Shown here one piece after another: positions 33,963 through 44,411 of a stretch of 64,000 nucleotides of DNA (position 1 is its first letter; the number at the start of each line of letters is the position of its first letter). Made by a program: the position numbers and the translations under genes. Source of the DNA: an uncultured Ruminococcus sp. (GTDB taxonomy: Bacteria > Bacillota > Clostridia > Oscillospirales > Ruminococcaceae). The stretch covers positions 1 through 64,000 of the forward strand of contig CANQVA010000006.1 of NCBI GenBank assembly GCA_947627175.1. Direction: 5' to 3'. Under the pieces are notes generated by a model, which saw nothing but the letters and a program-made list of their open reading frames with translations, was not told the DNA's origin and searched no databases.

Positions 33963-36900
33963 CTATTTAATGCTCTGATAGCTTACTGCTGCCTGATTGT
34001 AGAGGTAGAGTGCCTTTACAAGGCTCTTTATGCTGCTGTTTGCATGAGAATTTGAAAGAACAGCATACGCATAGCTGAGAGGGCTTGCACTTATTGTGAA
34101 GTTACCCTTTCCACAATTCTGCGGTTTACTGAGATTCTGTGCAATGATATTTGGAATATCGCAGTAGTAAAGTCCGGGTTCTTTCTGAGTAAGTCCGAGG
34201 CTTGCTATAGCGTTTTCTTCTGTTACATCGAAGTAATGACGGAGAGTTGTTTCAGATTCGAGTATAAGGCTTGTGCTTCTGTATTTTACGCCGTCAGGAA
34301 GAGTTCCTGTTTTAGATGCCTGATAATTTGCAAGTGCTTCAGCTGTAACTGCTTTCATTGCTTTTGTTTCAGTAATATCTGTCTTTGCAAAGTATGCATT
34401 TGCAACTTCGCCGTATGTCTTGAGAGCTGTTGCGAGATTCTGCTCTTTAGCGTATTTCTCTGTTTCGTTGAGGATAGTTGTGAGGTAGTGTTCAACAGAA
34501 CAAGTGTTTTCTGTATCTACTACATCATTAACTTTAACTACAAGTTTAACGTCCTTATTGATGTCCTTTGCAGATACTTCGCAATGAATCTTGTATGTGT
34601 TAGGCATATCGTTGTTTTCATATTTGAGAGCTTCTGTGATGTCCTGTGTATCAGTCGATCCGTCAGGGAGAGTAATTATAGCCTTAGCACCTTCAACATC
34701 TTTAGCATCTTTGAACTCAACATAGAAGTTAAGACCGATATTTCCGCCGAGGGAGATGTTGTGACCAACTACAGCACTGAAACCGTCTTTGAATTTTGAG
34801 GTTGTTTCGTGAGGTTCAACTGTTTCGCCTTCATTCCTCTCTGCCTCTTTTGTTTTAACTGTTTCAGAAACGAACTGTACATCAATTACTGCACTATTTC
34901 CGTCAATCTTTTCAAGCTGTTCATAGTCAACTTGAATTTCTGCACTGTTTTTGTTATCATCTGTTATTTCATAAGATTTATCGCCAATCTTAACAGACTC
35001 AATGTCATAATTTGGGTCAGCTTCGATTTTGACAGTAGCTGTTTCGCCCTTGTTGAGGATTATTGTGCCAGATTTTTTTGGATCCTGCTGATTTGAAGAA
35101 ACTGTTCCGCCGATAGTCTTTGATGTGAAGACTACAGATTCCTGTGTGCGTGACTTATCAAATTCAGTTTTTTCAGTTCCCGAAAGAGTTAATTCTGCTG
35201 TTTCAACGTCAATCGGAACAACAGCGAACGGGCTGAATGCATCGCACCATACAACAAGACCGTATTCTGTGATTTCACAAGGAATTTCGTTTACGCCTGT
35301 GATGTTGCCTTTTTCGTCTTTAGAGAAGTGGTAAACTTTGAAAGTTTTGCCTTTGTCTTCCGGACCGTAGCCTGCCGGGAATCCGAGTGTTACACGAACT
35401 GCCTGACCTGTGCTTACAATCTGAGATTTACAGAGTGTGAGGTTGATGTTGTAGTATTCAGCATTATCAATTTCAGCTGCTTCTTTAAAACCGTTAAGAC
35501 CGCCCTCATTATTTGAAAGTAAATCGTCCATTTCCTGTTCCTGTTTTTCGTTTGCGTCTGTAGCAACGAGAACCATTCTGTGTGTAAGACCTTTGAGAGC
35601 CTCATTCAAATCATCAAATCCATCTGTCATATCGCTTGAATCGCCATTCATCTTGAATTTTTCATTATTGAAGTCAAAACTGCTGAGGTCATCCATAAGA
35701 GTAGGCTTGCCGAATACGTTCCAATCATAACCCTGTGACTGGAAAGCGTGCGCTGCACATCTGTGAGCTGCGAGGTAGCTTATAGCGATTGGCTCTTTGC
35801 CCTTTATTATTGTTGTCTTAACATCAACGCCGGGTTCGGGATAAGTTCCGTCTGATCTCATTTCCTGATATTCAAACTGTATATCATTTCCTCTTATGCC
35901 TTTAACGTCAAAATCATAGAAGATATTGTCATCAGCATACATTGTACTTGGTGTGAAGTCAAATTTGTAACCTATGATTGTTTCATCAGCGAGTGTGCTT
36001 GGGTCAATGCCGTCAAATGTTCTTGTGTATTCATCAAATTCCTGTAATATAACAGCATCACGAGTATATTCATCTGCTTTCTTATCAATAAATCTTACAT
36101 CACATGATACAGGTTCAGTTTCTTCACCGTTTGCAAGTATAAGTCTAAGATTTGTGAAAGCACTGTGTTCAAAACCTGATGTATTTGCAATGTCATACAT
36201 ATCCTGAATATCAACTCTGAGTGAAATTCTTCCATTATTCTCTGCAAGATATTCTTTATCAATGTGGAGATTCTGGTCAAATGTTGCACTTATTTCACGT
36301 GTACCGTCATCAATAAGAAGTGCACTTGTAAGTCCGGGAGAAACCTCTTTCGGATATGGAGGAGCTTTATACATTCCGTTTTTGTTAAAAACTGAATCAC
36401 TTGCTGCAATTAAATCTTCCTGTGTACCTCTGAAAGTATTGTCATACATTTTAGCGTGTGTCTTAGGGTCTTCATATGTTACCTTAGGTTCAAGTTTTGT
36501 TACAGCAAATTTTACATACGGTGTCTGTGGAAGTTTGATAACAAAGTAGTTTGGAGTATCATAGAAATCGATATTTTCTGCATCTCCCTCATTTTCAAAG
36601 AATGGAGGAGCCTGAACGCCTGTACCCATGAATACGTATCCTGTCCAAGCAAGGTCACCGATTCCTGCTTCTGCAACGAGCTGATCATAAGACTTATCGC
36701 CTTTGTCTGTGCTTCTGCTCTGGCTTGATACACCGCCTCTTTCAACAAAGCAGTCATACATGAAGTTGTAACCTGCTTCTTTTGCGGCATTGAATCCCAT
36801 TCCCTTATAGCTTACCTTGAAAACTCCACATTCTTCGCCTTCTTTCTGTGTACCCTCTTCAAATTCAACCATAAGACCGTTTGTATTGTAAACTACTTCA

Positions 36901-37937
36901 TTGCCGTAGTTGTCATAGTTGAGTGGAGGATAAGTAAATTCATAGTTTGATTCAGAACGGATTCCGCTGGGAGCGTATTTAACAGCCATTTTGTTATCGC
37001 CCTTGAGGAGATATTCGTGGTTTTCAAAACCGTCAACGCCTAATGTATTGCCTTTTGTATTTGTCGGGTCATCGATTGTCGGGTCAACTGCGTACCATGC
37101 ACTGTCAAGTTCTACATATGTCCACATATGAAGTTCATATGATTCCGGAGTAGGTTTATATGCACCCTGAATAAGTACACAAGGGATTCCTTTTTTGTCC
37201 ATGAATGCCTTGAAAAGTCTTGCGTAGCCCTCACATACAGCTTTATGATTTACGAGAGAACCGTAAGATGTTCTGATGAGGTACTGTGCTGTGTCGATTG
37301 AGTCGAATTTGTTTTCAAGTCTGTATGATGTATGCTTTGTGATATAGTCGTGTGCTGATTCAATAAATTCTGCATCTGTGCCATCTACTTTAAGTGTGCT
37401 GTAAGCTGCTTCAAATTCTTCATTGTATGTGTTGATAGCGGTCTGAACGTCACCAGCAGATTTGAAAGATTCTGTCCAGTAATTCTCACGTCTGCCTGAA
37501 CCAAGATAAAGATGATATTGGTTATTGCTATCTCTCTTGATTCTGATTGAGAGTGCTGAGAAGTCAACATAGAATACTTCGGGGTGGTCGCCTGTGAAAG
37601 CGTCTCTTGCTGCTCCGTATATATTGAGGACATTGCCTTTACCGCCTGCATAAGCTGAAACTTGTTCTGATGTGAAGTAACCTGCACTTACAAGGTCGAG
37701 GTCTTCGCCTTCTACGAAAAGTCCGTCGTTGAGCATTTGCTCCATAGCGTTATAGAATTTCTTATGTTCCCCTGTGGAAAGCTGATCATAGAAGTAGCCT
37801 TTTGAAGATGCTACAAAAGCAGCATTAACTGTAGTTGAGATAACTGTCGTGGGAACAAAGTTTGTAACTGCCGGTACGGAAGAGATTGTCATTGCTGCTG
37901 CAAGAATCGATGCAAAAAATTTTTTAGTTTTCATCAT
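33963..37937 (-). CDS. Giant secreted transglutaminase-like protein
   Basis: About 1324 residues. A signal peptide (about 1-40) ends near TTVNAAF. A transglutaminase/cysteine protease-like domain has Cys235 (NHKAVCEGYARLFKAFM), His270 (YELHMWTYVEL) and Asp285 (WYAVDPTIDDP), a complete triad. Long beta-rich regions follow, with a C-terminal module around GHNISLGGNIGLNFYVEF that recurs in large ruminococcal surface proteins. No LPxTG or dockerin was seen. The start follows GAGGTGAT. It is the first gene of the peptide operon and could crosslink or process extracellular partners; that link is inferred from position. Confidence 0.88.
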   Translation of the reverse strand: MMKTKKFFASILAAAMTISSVPAVTNFVPTTVISTTVNAAFVASSKGYFYDQLSTGEHKKFYNAMEQMLNDGLFVEGEDLDLVSAGYFTSEQVSAYAGGKGNVLNIYGAARDAFTGDHPEVFYVDFSALSIRIKRDSNNQYHLYLGSGRRENYWTESFKSAGDVQTAINTYNEEFEAAYSTLKVDGTDAEFIESAHDYITKHTSYRLENKFDSIDTAQYLIRTSYGSLVNHKAVCEGYARLFKAFMDKKGIPCVLIQGAYKPTPESYELHMWTYVELDSAWYAVDPTIDDPTNTKGNTLGVDGFENHEYLLKGDNKMAVKYAPSGIRSESNYEFTYPPLNYDNYGNEVVYNTNGLMVEFEEGTQKEGEECGVFKVSYKGMGFNAAKEAGYNFMYDCFVERGGVSSQSRSTDKGDKSYDQLVAEAGIGDLAWTGYVFMGTGVQAPPFFENEGDAENIDFYDTPNYFVIKLPQTPYVKFAVTKLEPKVTYEDPKTHAKMYDNTFRGTQEDLIAASDSVFNKNGMYKAPPYPKEVSPGLTSALLIDDGTREISATFDQNLHIDKEYLAENNGRISLRVDIQDMYDIANTSGFEHSAFTNLRLILANGEETEPVSCDVRFIDKKADEYTRDAVILQEFDEYTRTFDGIDPSTLADETIIGYKFDFTPSTMYADDNIFYDFDVKGIRGNDIQFEYQEMRSDGTYPEPGVDVKTTIIKGKEPIAISYLAAHRCAAHAFQSQGYDWNVFGKPTLMDDLSSFDFNNEKFKMNGDSSDMTDGFDDLNEALKGLTHRMVLVATDANEKQEQEMDDLLSNNEGGLNGFKEAAEIDNAEYYNINLTLCKSQIVSTGQAVRVTLGFPAGYGPEDKGKTFKVYHFSKDEKGNITGVNEIPCEITEYGLVVWCDAFSPFAVVPIDVETAELTLSGTEKTEFDKSRTQESVVFTSKTIGGTVSSNQQDPKKSGTIILNKGETATVKIEADPNYDIESVKIGDKSYEITDDNKNSAEIQVDYEQLEKIDGNSAVIDVQFVSETVKTKEAERNEGETVEPHETTSKFKDGFSAVVGHNISLGGNIGLNFYVEFKDAKDVEGAKAIITLPDGSTDTQDITEALKYENNDMPNTYKIHCEVSAKDINKDVKLVVKVNDVVDTENTCSVEHYLTTILNETEKYAKEQNLATALKTYGEVANAYFAKTDITETKAMKAVTAEALANYQASKTGTLPDGVKYRSTSLILESETTLRHYFDVTEENAIASLGLTQKEPGLYYCDIPNIIAQNLSKPQNCGKGNFTISASPLSYAYAVLSNSHANSSIKSLVKALYLYNQAAVSYQSIK

Positions 37938-38041
37938 AAAAATCACCTCATAAAATATTTTTGGTTGTTTAGTTTAGTAAGACCATTTGAGAATCTAAGC
38001 TGTATTTTTTATTTCCTACGTCTGTCTCATGTCTTGATTAT

Positions 38042-38069
38042 ATTATACTTAGATTTTCCAAAAAGTCAA
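38042..38069 (-). promoter_or_regulatory. Promoter of the transglutaminase/peptide operon
   Basis: On the minus strand TTGACT (38064-38069) and TATAAT (38042-38047) have a 16-bp spacer, giving a 5' leader of about 95 nt. The remaining gap up to feoB (38070-38324) is AT-rich; no Fur-like operator was identified with confidence. Confidence 0.78.
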
Positions 38070-38324
38070 CGGGGTTTTGAAGGGTTGACTTTTTTGTGAG
38101 GTAATTTGTCTGATTTTTATAGGGTTTTATCTTTTTTTCACCGATTCTTTACTTAATTATACAGTATTTCAAGGGTAAAAGTCAATAGTTTTCCAAAATA
38201 TTTATGTGAAAAACATATTTTTTATAATATATAACCAAAAAAGCACGCTATTGTTTTTTCATATTTCAAGTCATATTATTATATTTTACGGCATATTATT
38301 TTCTGATGTAACGGAGGTGATATA

Positions 38325-40373
38325 ATGGAAAACAATAAATATCTTGTCGCTCTTGCGGGAAATCCGAATGTCGGAAAATCAACGGTTTTCAATGCTCTTA
38401 CGGGTATGAATCAGCACACGGGAAACTGGGCAGGAAAAACTGTATCAAGTGCAGAGGGATATTTTGAATATAAGGATATGAAAATTACTCTTGCAGATAT
38501 TCCCGGCACATATTCTTTGCGTACAAACTCAGCAGAAGAAAACACTGCAAGTGATTTTATATGTTTTTCAGATGCAGATGCTGTTATTGTAGTATGTGAT
38601 GCAACGTGTCTTGAACGAAATTTAAATCTTGCTTTACAAGTCATTGAGGCTATGCCTAAAAGCATATTATGTGTAAATCTTCTTGATGAGGCAAAATCAA
38701 AGGGCATTGAAATAAATCTTGACCTTTTAAAAGAATTGCTCGGTGTAAACGTTGTTGGTGTAACAGCACGGAGCGGAAAAGGTCTTGATGAACTTCTTGA
38801 ATGTCTTTACAACTGCATAAATAATGATTCAGATATAACACCGCATTCTGTTTTACTTCCTGAAACAATAGAAAAAGCTGTTTCCGAAACTTGCAAAATT
38901 ATTGAAAATAATATACATAAACTTCCCGCACGTCTTACGGCTATGCGTATTATTGAGGGCGATACGGATTTTGTCAGAAAAGCCGAACAATACGAAAACA
39001 CGGATATTTTTAACAGTCCTGAAATTGAAAAAATAAAGTCCGATTTACATAATGACGGATTTACAGAGGAAAAAATCACTGATGAAATTATTTCTGCTGT
39101 TATCGGAAAATCCGCTGAAATAGCCGAAAAAACTGTAAATTATAACAAATCATCTCCATATGTACGTGACAGAAAACTTGACAGAATTTTTTTAAGCAAA
39201 CGTTTCGGAATACCTATAATGATTCTTTTACTCGGGCTGATTCTATGGATTACAATTATAGGTGCAAATTATCCGTCTGACCTCCTCGGAAAAATTCTTT
39301 TCGGGTTTGGTGATGTTCTTTCCGACGGTCTGCATGAAATTCACGCTCCGCAATGGCTTGAGGGCGTACTTATTCAAGGAATTTACCGTGTGCTTGCATG
39401 GGTTGTTTCCGTGATGCTTCCGCCTATGGCTATATTTTTCCCTATGTTTACACTTCTTGAAGATTTCGGATACCTTCCACGGATAGCTTTTAATCTTGAC
39501 CACGGTTTCAGGTGTGCCAATGCCTGCGGAAAACAAGCTATAACTATGGCTATGGGGTTTGGCTGTAACGCCTGTGGAGTCACGGGCTGTAGGATTATTG
39601 ATTCTCCCCGTGAAAAACTTATTGCAATACTCACAAATAATTTTGTCCCATGCAACGGACGTTTTCCGACTATCATAATGATAATTACAATGTTCTTTGT
39701 AACATCAGGTAGTATAATGTCTGCTGTTGTTCTGCTTGGCGTAATTATTCTTGGAGTTTTAATGACGCTCATCATGTCAAAATTTTTGTCATGTACTATA
39801 TTGAAAGGCGTTACTTCGTCATTTACTCTTGAACTTCCCCCTTACCGCCGCCCGCAGTTCACAAAGGTTCTTATACGTTCAATTTTTGACAGAACTATTT
39901 TTGTGCTTGCAAGAGCCTGCACTGCTGCTGCACCGTGTGGTCTGCTGATATGGATTGTTGCAAATGTCAAAATTGGAGAAAATACACTACTTTCAATAAC
40001 GGCGGATTTCCTTGACCCTTTTGCCTCACTCATGGGTCTTGACGGTGTTATACTTCTTGCATTTATACTCGGATTCCCTGCAAATGAAATTGTTTTCCCG
40101 ATAATACTTATGACATATCTTGCACAAGGCAGTCTGACTGAAATATCAGACACTATTCAAATTCATTCCCTGCTTACGGAAAACGGCTGGAATATAACTA
40201 CAGCTTTATGTATGATGATTTTTACATTGTTTCATTTTCCGTGTGCAACAACCTGCATGACCATAAAAAAAGAAACGGGCAGTATAAAATGGACTGCATT
40301 AAGCTTTGCACTTCCTACAATAACCGGAATTATTATATGTATGATTATAAATGCAATAAGCATTATAATATGA
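38325..40373 (+). CDS. feoB: Ferrous iron transporter B
   Basis: A 682-residue GTP-gated Fe2+ permease of the cytoplasmic membrane. The N-terminal G domain has G1 AGNPNVGKSTVFNALTG, G3 DIPGTYSL and G4 VNLLDE. A helical GDI-like spacer (about 165-270) and the polytopic channel with GCNACGVTGCRI (Gate motif) and LPPYRRP follow. feoA is not adjacent, which is common in Clostridia but leaves the partner unidentified. ACGGAGGTG precedes the ATG. It has a terminator downstream. Confidence 0.96.
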   Translation: MENNKYLVALAGNPNVGKSTVFNALTGMNQHTGNWAGKTVSSAEGYFEYKDMKITLADIPGTYSLRTNSAEENTASDFICFSDADAVIVVCDATCLERNLNLALQVIEAMPKSILCVNLLDEAKSKGIEINLDLLKELLGVNVVGVTARSGKGLDELLECLYNCINNDSDITPHSVLLPETIEKAVSETCKIIENNIHKLPARLTAMRIIEGDTDFVRKAEQYENTDIFNSPEIEKIKSDLHNDGFTEEKITDEIISAVIGKSAEIAEKTVNYNKSSPYVRDRKLDRIFLSKRFGIPIMILLLGLILWITIIGANYPSDLLGKILFGFGDVLSDGLHEIHAPQWLEGVLIQGIYRVLAWVVSVMLPPMAIFFPMFTLLEDFGYLPRIAFNLDHGFRCANACGKQAITMAMGFGCNACGVTGCRIIDSPREKLIAILTNNFVPCNGRFPTIIMIITMFFVTSGSIMSAVVLLGVIILGVLMTLIMSKFLSCTILKGVTSSFTLELPPYRRPQFTKVLIRSIFDRTIFVLARACTAAAPCGLLIWIVANVKIGENTLLSITADFLDPFASLMGLDGVILLAFILGFPANEIVFPIILMTYLAQGSLTEISDTIQIHSLLTENGWNITTALCMMIFTLFHFPCATTCMTIKKETGSIKWTALSFALPTITGIIICMIINAISIII

Positions 40374-40380
40374 AAAATAA

Positions 40381-40413
40381 AACCTGTGCTGAAAAAAATC
40401 AGTACAGGTTTTT
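40381..40413. terminator. Bidirectional terminator between feoB and terD
   Basis: AACCTGTGCTGA and TCAGTACAGGTT form a stem with one mismatch, flanked by A-rich and T-rich runs, serving the convergent feoB and TerD genes. Confidence 0.82.
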
Positions 40414-40446
40414 TCAATGATTTCAAGTTTTCCGCCGGACTTTATT

Positions 40447-41031
40447 TCAGACGTTTCCGCCGTATGAACGGACAATAGCTTCAAGTCCGCCCTGATAACC
40501 TGCTGCTACAGCATTGAATTTCCATTCACCGTTCCTATAATAAAATTCAGCTACTACAAGTGCAGTTTCAATTGAAAATTCTTCTTCAAGGTCAAATTCA
40601 AGTACAGTTTCACCTACTGTATCAAATTCATCTTTAATTTTTGCAACCCTTATATAAGCATTTGAAACTTGTCCGAAATTCTGCTTTCTTACATTAGCCT
40701 CATAAATGGTTACACATATAGCTATCTTTTTGATTTCGGGCGGAATCTTTGTGAAGTCAATCAGAATAACTTCGTCATCGCCTTCGCCGTCACCTGTAAG
40801 ATTATCGCCTGTATGAATTACAGCACCGTCTCTTCCGTTGAGATTGTTGTAAAAAACAAAATCCTCATCTCTTATAAGTTTTCCGTTTTCTCCGAGAAGA
40901 AAAGCAGAGGCATCAAGGTCAAAATCATAACCCCCGTCATAACGGTTTGTATCCCAACCAAGACCCACAAGAGCAAGTTTCATTGAATCGTCAAGTGCGA
41001 CACGCTGACCTTTCTGTAAATTGATTGCCAT
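40447..41031 (-). CDS. TerD-family calcium-binding stress protein (copy 2)
   Basis: A 194-residue TerD-domain protein. It begins MAINLQKGQRVAL and contains the paired Ca2+ site sequences DFDLDASAFLL and HTGDNLTGDGEGDDEVILIDF. It ends with the typical EFYYRNGEWKFNAVAAGYQGGLEAIVRSYG. The start is the ATG after AAGGAGGAA, 35 codons inside the longest frame. It follows the other TerD gene by about 90 bp. TerD proteins bind Ca2+ and belong to tellurite/chemical stress systems whose mechanism is unsettled. Confidence 0.93.
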   Translation of the reverse strand: MAINLQKGQRVALDDSMKLALVGLGWDTNRYDGGYDFDLDASAFLLGENGKLIRDEDFVFYNNLNGRDGAVIHTGDNLTGDGEGDDEVILIDFTKIPPEIKKIAICVTIYEANVRKQNFGQVSNAYIRVAKIKDEFDTVGETVLEFDLEEEFSIETALVVAEFYYRNGEWKFNAVAAGYQGGLEAIVRSYGGNV

Positions 41032-41119
41032 AATAATTTTCCTCCTTTTTTTAATAAACTGCGGAGAAACTTTTTCACATATAAAAATCAAAGTGAAAAT
41101 CCCTCCGCAGATTTCAATA

Positions 41120-41737
41120 TTATTTGTAAATTGCAACTAATGCGTCAAGCCTGCTGGCTTCTTGTACAGGTTGTCCGACAGCGTTGAATTTCCATTCACT
41201 GCCTCTGCGGTATATTTCCCCTACTACAAGACCCGTCATGTTGTTATAATTTTCTGAAAGATTGAAACGGCAGATTTCCTGGTTGTTTTCCATGTTTACA
41301 AGTCTGATGAAAGCGTTTTCAATAAGACCGAAATGCTGTCCCCTTGTACGTGCATCATAAATATTTACAACGAATACTATCTTTCCTACTTCTGACGGCA
41401 AACGGCTTATATCAACCATAATCTGCTCATCGTCGCCATCTCCTGCACCTGTAAGGTTATCACCCTGATGAATAATTGCACCGCTGGGGTGTTTGAGATT
41501 TCCATAATAAACAACACTCTGCTTTATATCATTGCTGATAACTTTTCCGTTGTTGCCACAGATTATAACGGAAGCATCACAGTCAATGTCCTGCGGTTGT
41601 TGTTTGAATAATCCGAGGAAACCGCCGCCGTTATTGACCTTTTTTACTTCGTCCCAGCCAAGACCGACCATTACTTTTCTAAGACCGCCGCCTTTTGTAA
41701 GGTCAATTTTCTGTCCTTTCTGAAGATTTATACTCAT
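41120..41737 (-). CDS. TerD-family calcium-binding stress protein (copy 1)
   Basis: A 205-residue paralogue of its downstream neighbour, with INLQKGQKIDLTKGG, the glycine-rich insertion KKVNNGGGFLGLFKQQPQDIDCDAS, and the Ca2+ region HQGDNLTGAGDGDDEQIMVD. The insertion resembles the TerD/TerZ variants. AAAGGAGGAA precedes the start. It lies 16 bp downstream of a Ca2+ ATPase, suggesting a shared calcium or metal stress function. No TerC was found in the window. Confidence 0.93.
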   Translation of the reverse strand: MSINLQKGQKIDLTKGGGLRKVMVGLGWDEVKKVNNGGGFLGLFKQQPQDIDCDASVIICGNNGKVISNDIKQSVVYYGNLKHPSGAIIHQGDNLTGAGDGDDEQIMVDISRLPSEVGKIVFVVNIYDARTRGQHFGLIENAFIRLVNMENNQEICRFNLSENYNNMTGLVVGEIYRRGSEWKFNAVGQPVQEASRLDALVAIYK

Positions 41738-41753
41738 TCTCTTTATTCCTCCT

Positions 41754-44348
41754 TTATTGTTTTTTAGTAACTGATTTGCGTATTATGTCAATAGGAATTA
41801 CCATAAACGCAATTACAATACAGATTAACCATGTCTTTATATTAAGTGCCTCAACGCTAAGGAATTTACCGCCGAATGTTACGAATACAAACTGAATTAA
41901 AAGAAGTGCAAACATTACAATTAAGAAATTCTTATTGCGTCCGAGATGTTCAAATACATTTACTTTTTCAGTACGTGCATTGAAACCGTTGAAAGTAATA
42001 GCCATCATAAACGTTGCGAAAAGTGCCGAACGCAGATAAGTGTCATCAACGTTTCCGAAAATATCACGAATTGCAGGAACGAAACGAATAACAAGACAAA
42101 TTGCTGTAATATAAAGACCGCTTATAATTACCTGTATAAGCATTGATTTACTTACAATACTTTCATTTCGTGGAATAGGTTTATCTTTCATATACTCTTT
42201 AAGAGCCGGTTCACTTCCGAATGCAATAGCTGCAAGAGTATCCATAGCAAGGTTTACAAGAAGAAGCTGAATAACTGTCAGCATAGTAGGTTCACCCATA
42301 AGAGGGCCTAAGAAACAAGTAAGAACTGCGGCAACATTTACTGTAAGCTGGAATATGAGGAATTTTCTAATGCCTTTAAACATTGTACGGCCGTAAAGAA
42401 TAGCTTTTGCAATTGATGAGAAGTTATCATCAAGAATTGTAATATCTCCTGCTTCCTTTGCAACTTCCGTACCGCTTCCCATTGCAAAACCGACATCTGC
42501 CTTTTTAAGTGCCGGTGAATCGTTTACGCCGTCGCCCGTCATGCCTACTACATAATCAAGTTCCTGAGCACATCTTACAAGACGGCTCTTGTCCGTCGGT
42601 AATGCACGTGCAACAACTCTGAGATTCGGAATAACTTTTTTAAGTTCTTCATCTGATTTTTCGTTAAGTTCTGCTGATGTAAGTGCAACATCACTCGGAT
42701 TTCTTATAAGACCGGCTTCTTTTGCGATAGCAACAGCAGTTTCTTTTCTGTCACCTGTTACCATTACAACCTGAATGCCTGCGTCCTGTACTTCCTTAAT
42801 AGCGTCAACTGCCTCTTTACGCACATTATCTCTTATACAAAGAATACATACAAGAGTTAAGTCGCCCTCATCGCTGTCGCCGTCACGCTTTGCAACTGCA
42901 AGAAGTCGCATTGAACGTGCTGCCTGTTCGTCAATATAAGCTGTAATTGCGGAATGATTTTTAAGAGCGTTTATATTTCCGTCGGAGTCAACATATTGTG
43001 TACATCTTACAAGAAGTTTTTCAGGAGCACCTTTTACATAAGTATAACTGTTTCCGTTTCTTGAAATAGTTACACTTGACATTTTCTTTGTAGAATCAAA
43101 TGAACTGAAATTTGTAACTTCATCTTTGTTTATTTTGTTTTCTGCCTTTGCATCTATGATGAAATTCATCAATGCACGGTCTGTACTGTTTCCGCCGATA
43201 ACATTACCGTCACTTGCGGCTGCACTGTTATTTACGCCTGCACCTACTACAATATCATCAAGAAATTTTGCTGACGTATCAGAAAGTTTATTGAACTTCT
43301 TTACATCACCTGTGATAAATTCAACTACTGAAAGTTTTCCCTCTGTAATTGTACCTGTTTTATCACTGTAAAGCAAACTAAGACTTCCCGCTGTTTCAAG
43401 ACCGTTTATTTTTCTTACAAGAACGTTGTCTTTTGACATTTTCAGACTCTGGAATGAAAGAAGTATAGATGTAAGCATCGGCAGACCCTCGGGAACTGCA
43501 CATACTATAATAGTAACTGCTACAGTGATAGCTTCAATGAATAACTTAACCCAATCAATAAAAGTGCCGGGAGCATCACCGCCAATAACTGTTTTTAATA
43601 TTATGCTGACAATAATAGCAATTGCACCTATATAACCGAATGTTGAAATTTGTTTTGCAAGTTTTGCCAATTTTACTTGTAAAGGCGTTGCTCTCTGGTC
43701 TTCCTGAACTTCAAGTGCAAGTTCACCAAACAGAGTTTTATCACCTACAACTTTTACTTCCATATGTGCTTCACCGCCACATACAACCGTACCACGATAA
43801 GCATAATGTTTGTTAAGCAAGTCTTTTGTATCATAACTTTCGCCGGAATTTACAGGGCGTTTTGTAGCCTCTTCCGTTTCGCCGTTAAGTGCAGCCTGGT
43901 CAACTTTTACTTCACCTTCAACAATTTCACCATCAGCGGCAATTTTGTCACCCGCCTGCAAATAAACTATATCCCCGACTACTACTTCACTTACATGAAT
44001 TTCAGTGAGTTTTCCGTCACGTACAACTTTTGCCATTTCTTTAGCCTCTTCTTCTTCTTTCAGAGCAGAAGCCTTGTTTTCTTGTTTGTATTCACTGATT
44101 GAAGAAACACCATTTGCAATAAGAATTGCAATAAGTATTCCGACAGGTTCAAACCAGTCTGCCTCACCCATGAAGAAAAGCACAACCTGTATCACCAATG
44201 CGACAAGAAGAATCATAATCATAGGGTCTTTAAAACCCTCAAGAATTTTCTTCCACAATGGGTCGGGCGGAATTTGAGTCAGGTTATTATCGCCATATTT
44301 TTTACGGCTTTCTTCAACCTCTTTTTTTGACAGTCCATTAAGATTCAT
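41754..44348 (-). CDS. Calcium-translocating P-type ATPase beside TerD genes
   Basis: An 864-residue plasma-membrane-type (IIB-like) calcium pump. Motifs in order: actuator QAALNGETEEATK (a variant of TGES), membrane VPEGLPMLTSILLSF, phosphorylation site YSDKTGTITEGK, nucleotide domain KGAPEKLL, hinge MTGDGVNDSPALKKADVG, and C-terminal NLAMDTLAAIAFGSEP. The start after AAGGAGAT is chosen over an upstream frame extension that crosses the promoter. It is cotranscribed with the two TerD genes. Substitution of TGES by NGET is a family variation, not obviously a defect. Confidence 0.93.
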   Translation of the reverse strand: MNLNGLSKKEVEESRKKYGDNNLTQIPPDPLWKKILEGFKDPMIMILLVALVIQVVLFFMGEADWFEPVGILIAILIANGVSSISEYKQENKASALKEEEEAKEMAKVVRDGKLTEIHVSEVVVGDIVYLQAGDKIAADGEIVEGEVKVDQAALNGETEEATKRPVNSGESYDTKDLLNKHYAYRGTVVCGGEAHMEVKVVGDKTLFGELALEVQEDQRATPLQVKLAKLAKQISTFGYIGAIAIIVSIILKTVIGGDAPGTFIDWVKLFIEAITVAVTIIVCAVPEGLPMLTSILLSFQSLKMSKDNVLVRKINGLETAGSLSLLYSDKTGTITEGKLSVVEFITGDVKKFNKLSDTSAKFLDDIVVGAGVNNSAAASDGNVIGGNSTDRALMNFIIDAKAENKINKDEVTNFSSFDSTKKMSSVTISRNGNSYTYVKGAPEKLLVRCTQYVDSDGNINALKNHSAITAYIDEQAARSMRLLAVAKRDGDSDEGDLTLVCILCIRDNVRKEAVDAIKEVQDAGIQVVMVTGDRKETAVAIAKEAGLIRNPSDVALTSAELNEKSDEELKKVIPNLRVVARALPTDKSRLVRCAQELDYVVGMTGDGVNDSPALKKADVGFAMGSGTEVAKEAGDITILDDNFSSIAKAILYGRTMFKGIRKFLIFQLTVNVAAVLTCFLGPLMGEPTMLTVIQLLLVNLAMDTLAAIAFGSEPALKEYMKDKPIPRNESIVSKSMLIQVIISGLYITAICLVIRFVPAIRDIFGNVDDTYLRSALFATFMMAITFNGFNARTEKVNVFEHLGRNKNFLIVMFALLLIQFVFVTFGGKFLSVEALNIKTWLICIVIAFMVIPIDIIRKSVTKKQ

Positions 44349-44381
44349 AAAAAATCTCCTTCTTAAATATATTCTTTTTAA

Positions 44382-44400
44382 ATGCAAAAAAATCTTGCAT
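44382..44400. promoter_or_regulatory. Inverted repeat ATGCAA/TTGCAT downstream of the Ca2+ ATPase promoter
   Basis: ATGCAA (44382-44387) and TTGCAT (44395-44400) flank a 7-bp spacer, between the promoter and the ribosome binding site. It could be an operator or a small leader hairpin; the evidence is only its symmetry and position. Confidence 0.35.
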
Positions 44401-44411
44401 TTAATAATATT

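Noticed and set aside
38070-38324. Fur box upstream of feoB
   Set aside because: The region is AT-rich and several loose matches can be drawn, none with convincing palindromic symmetry.
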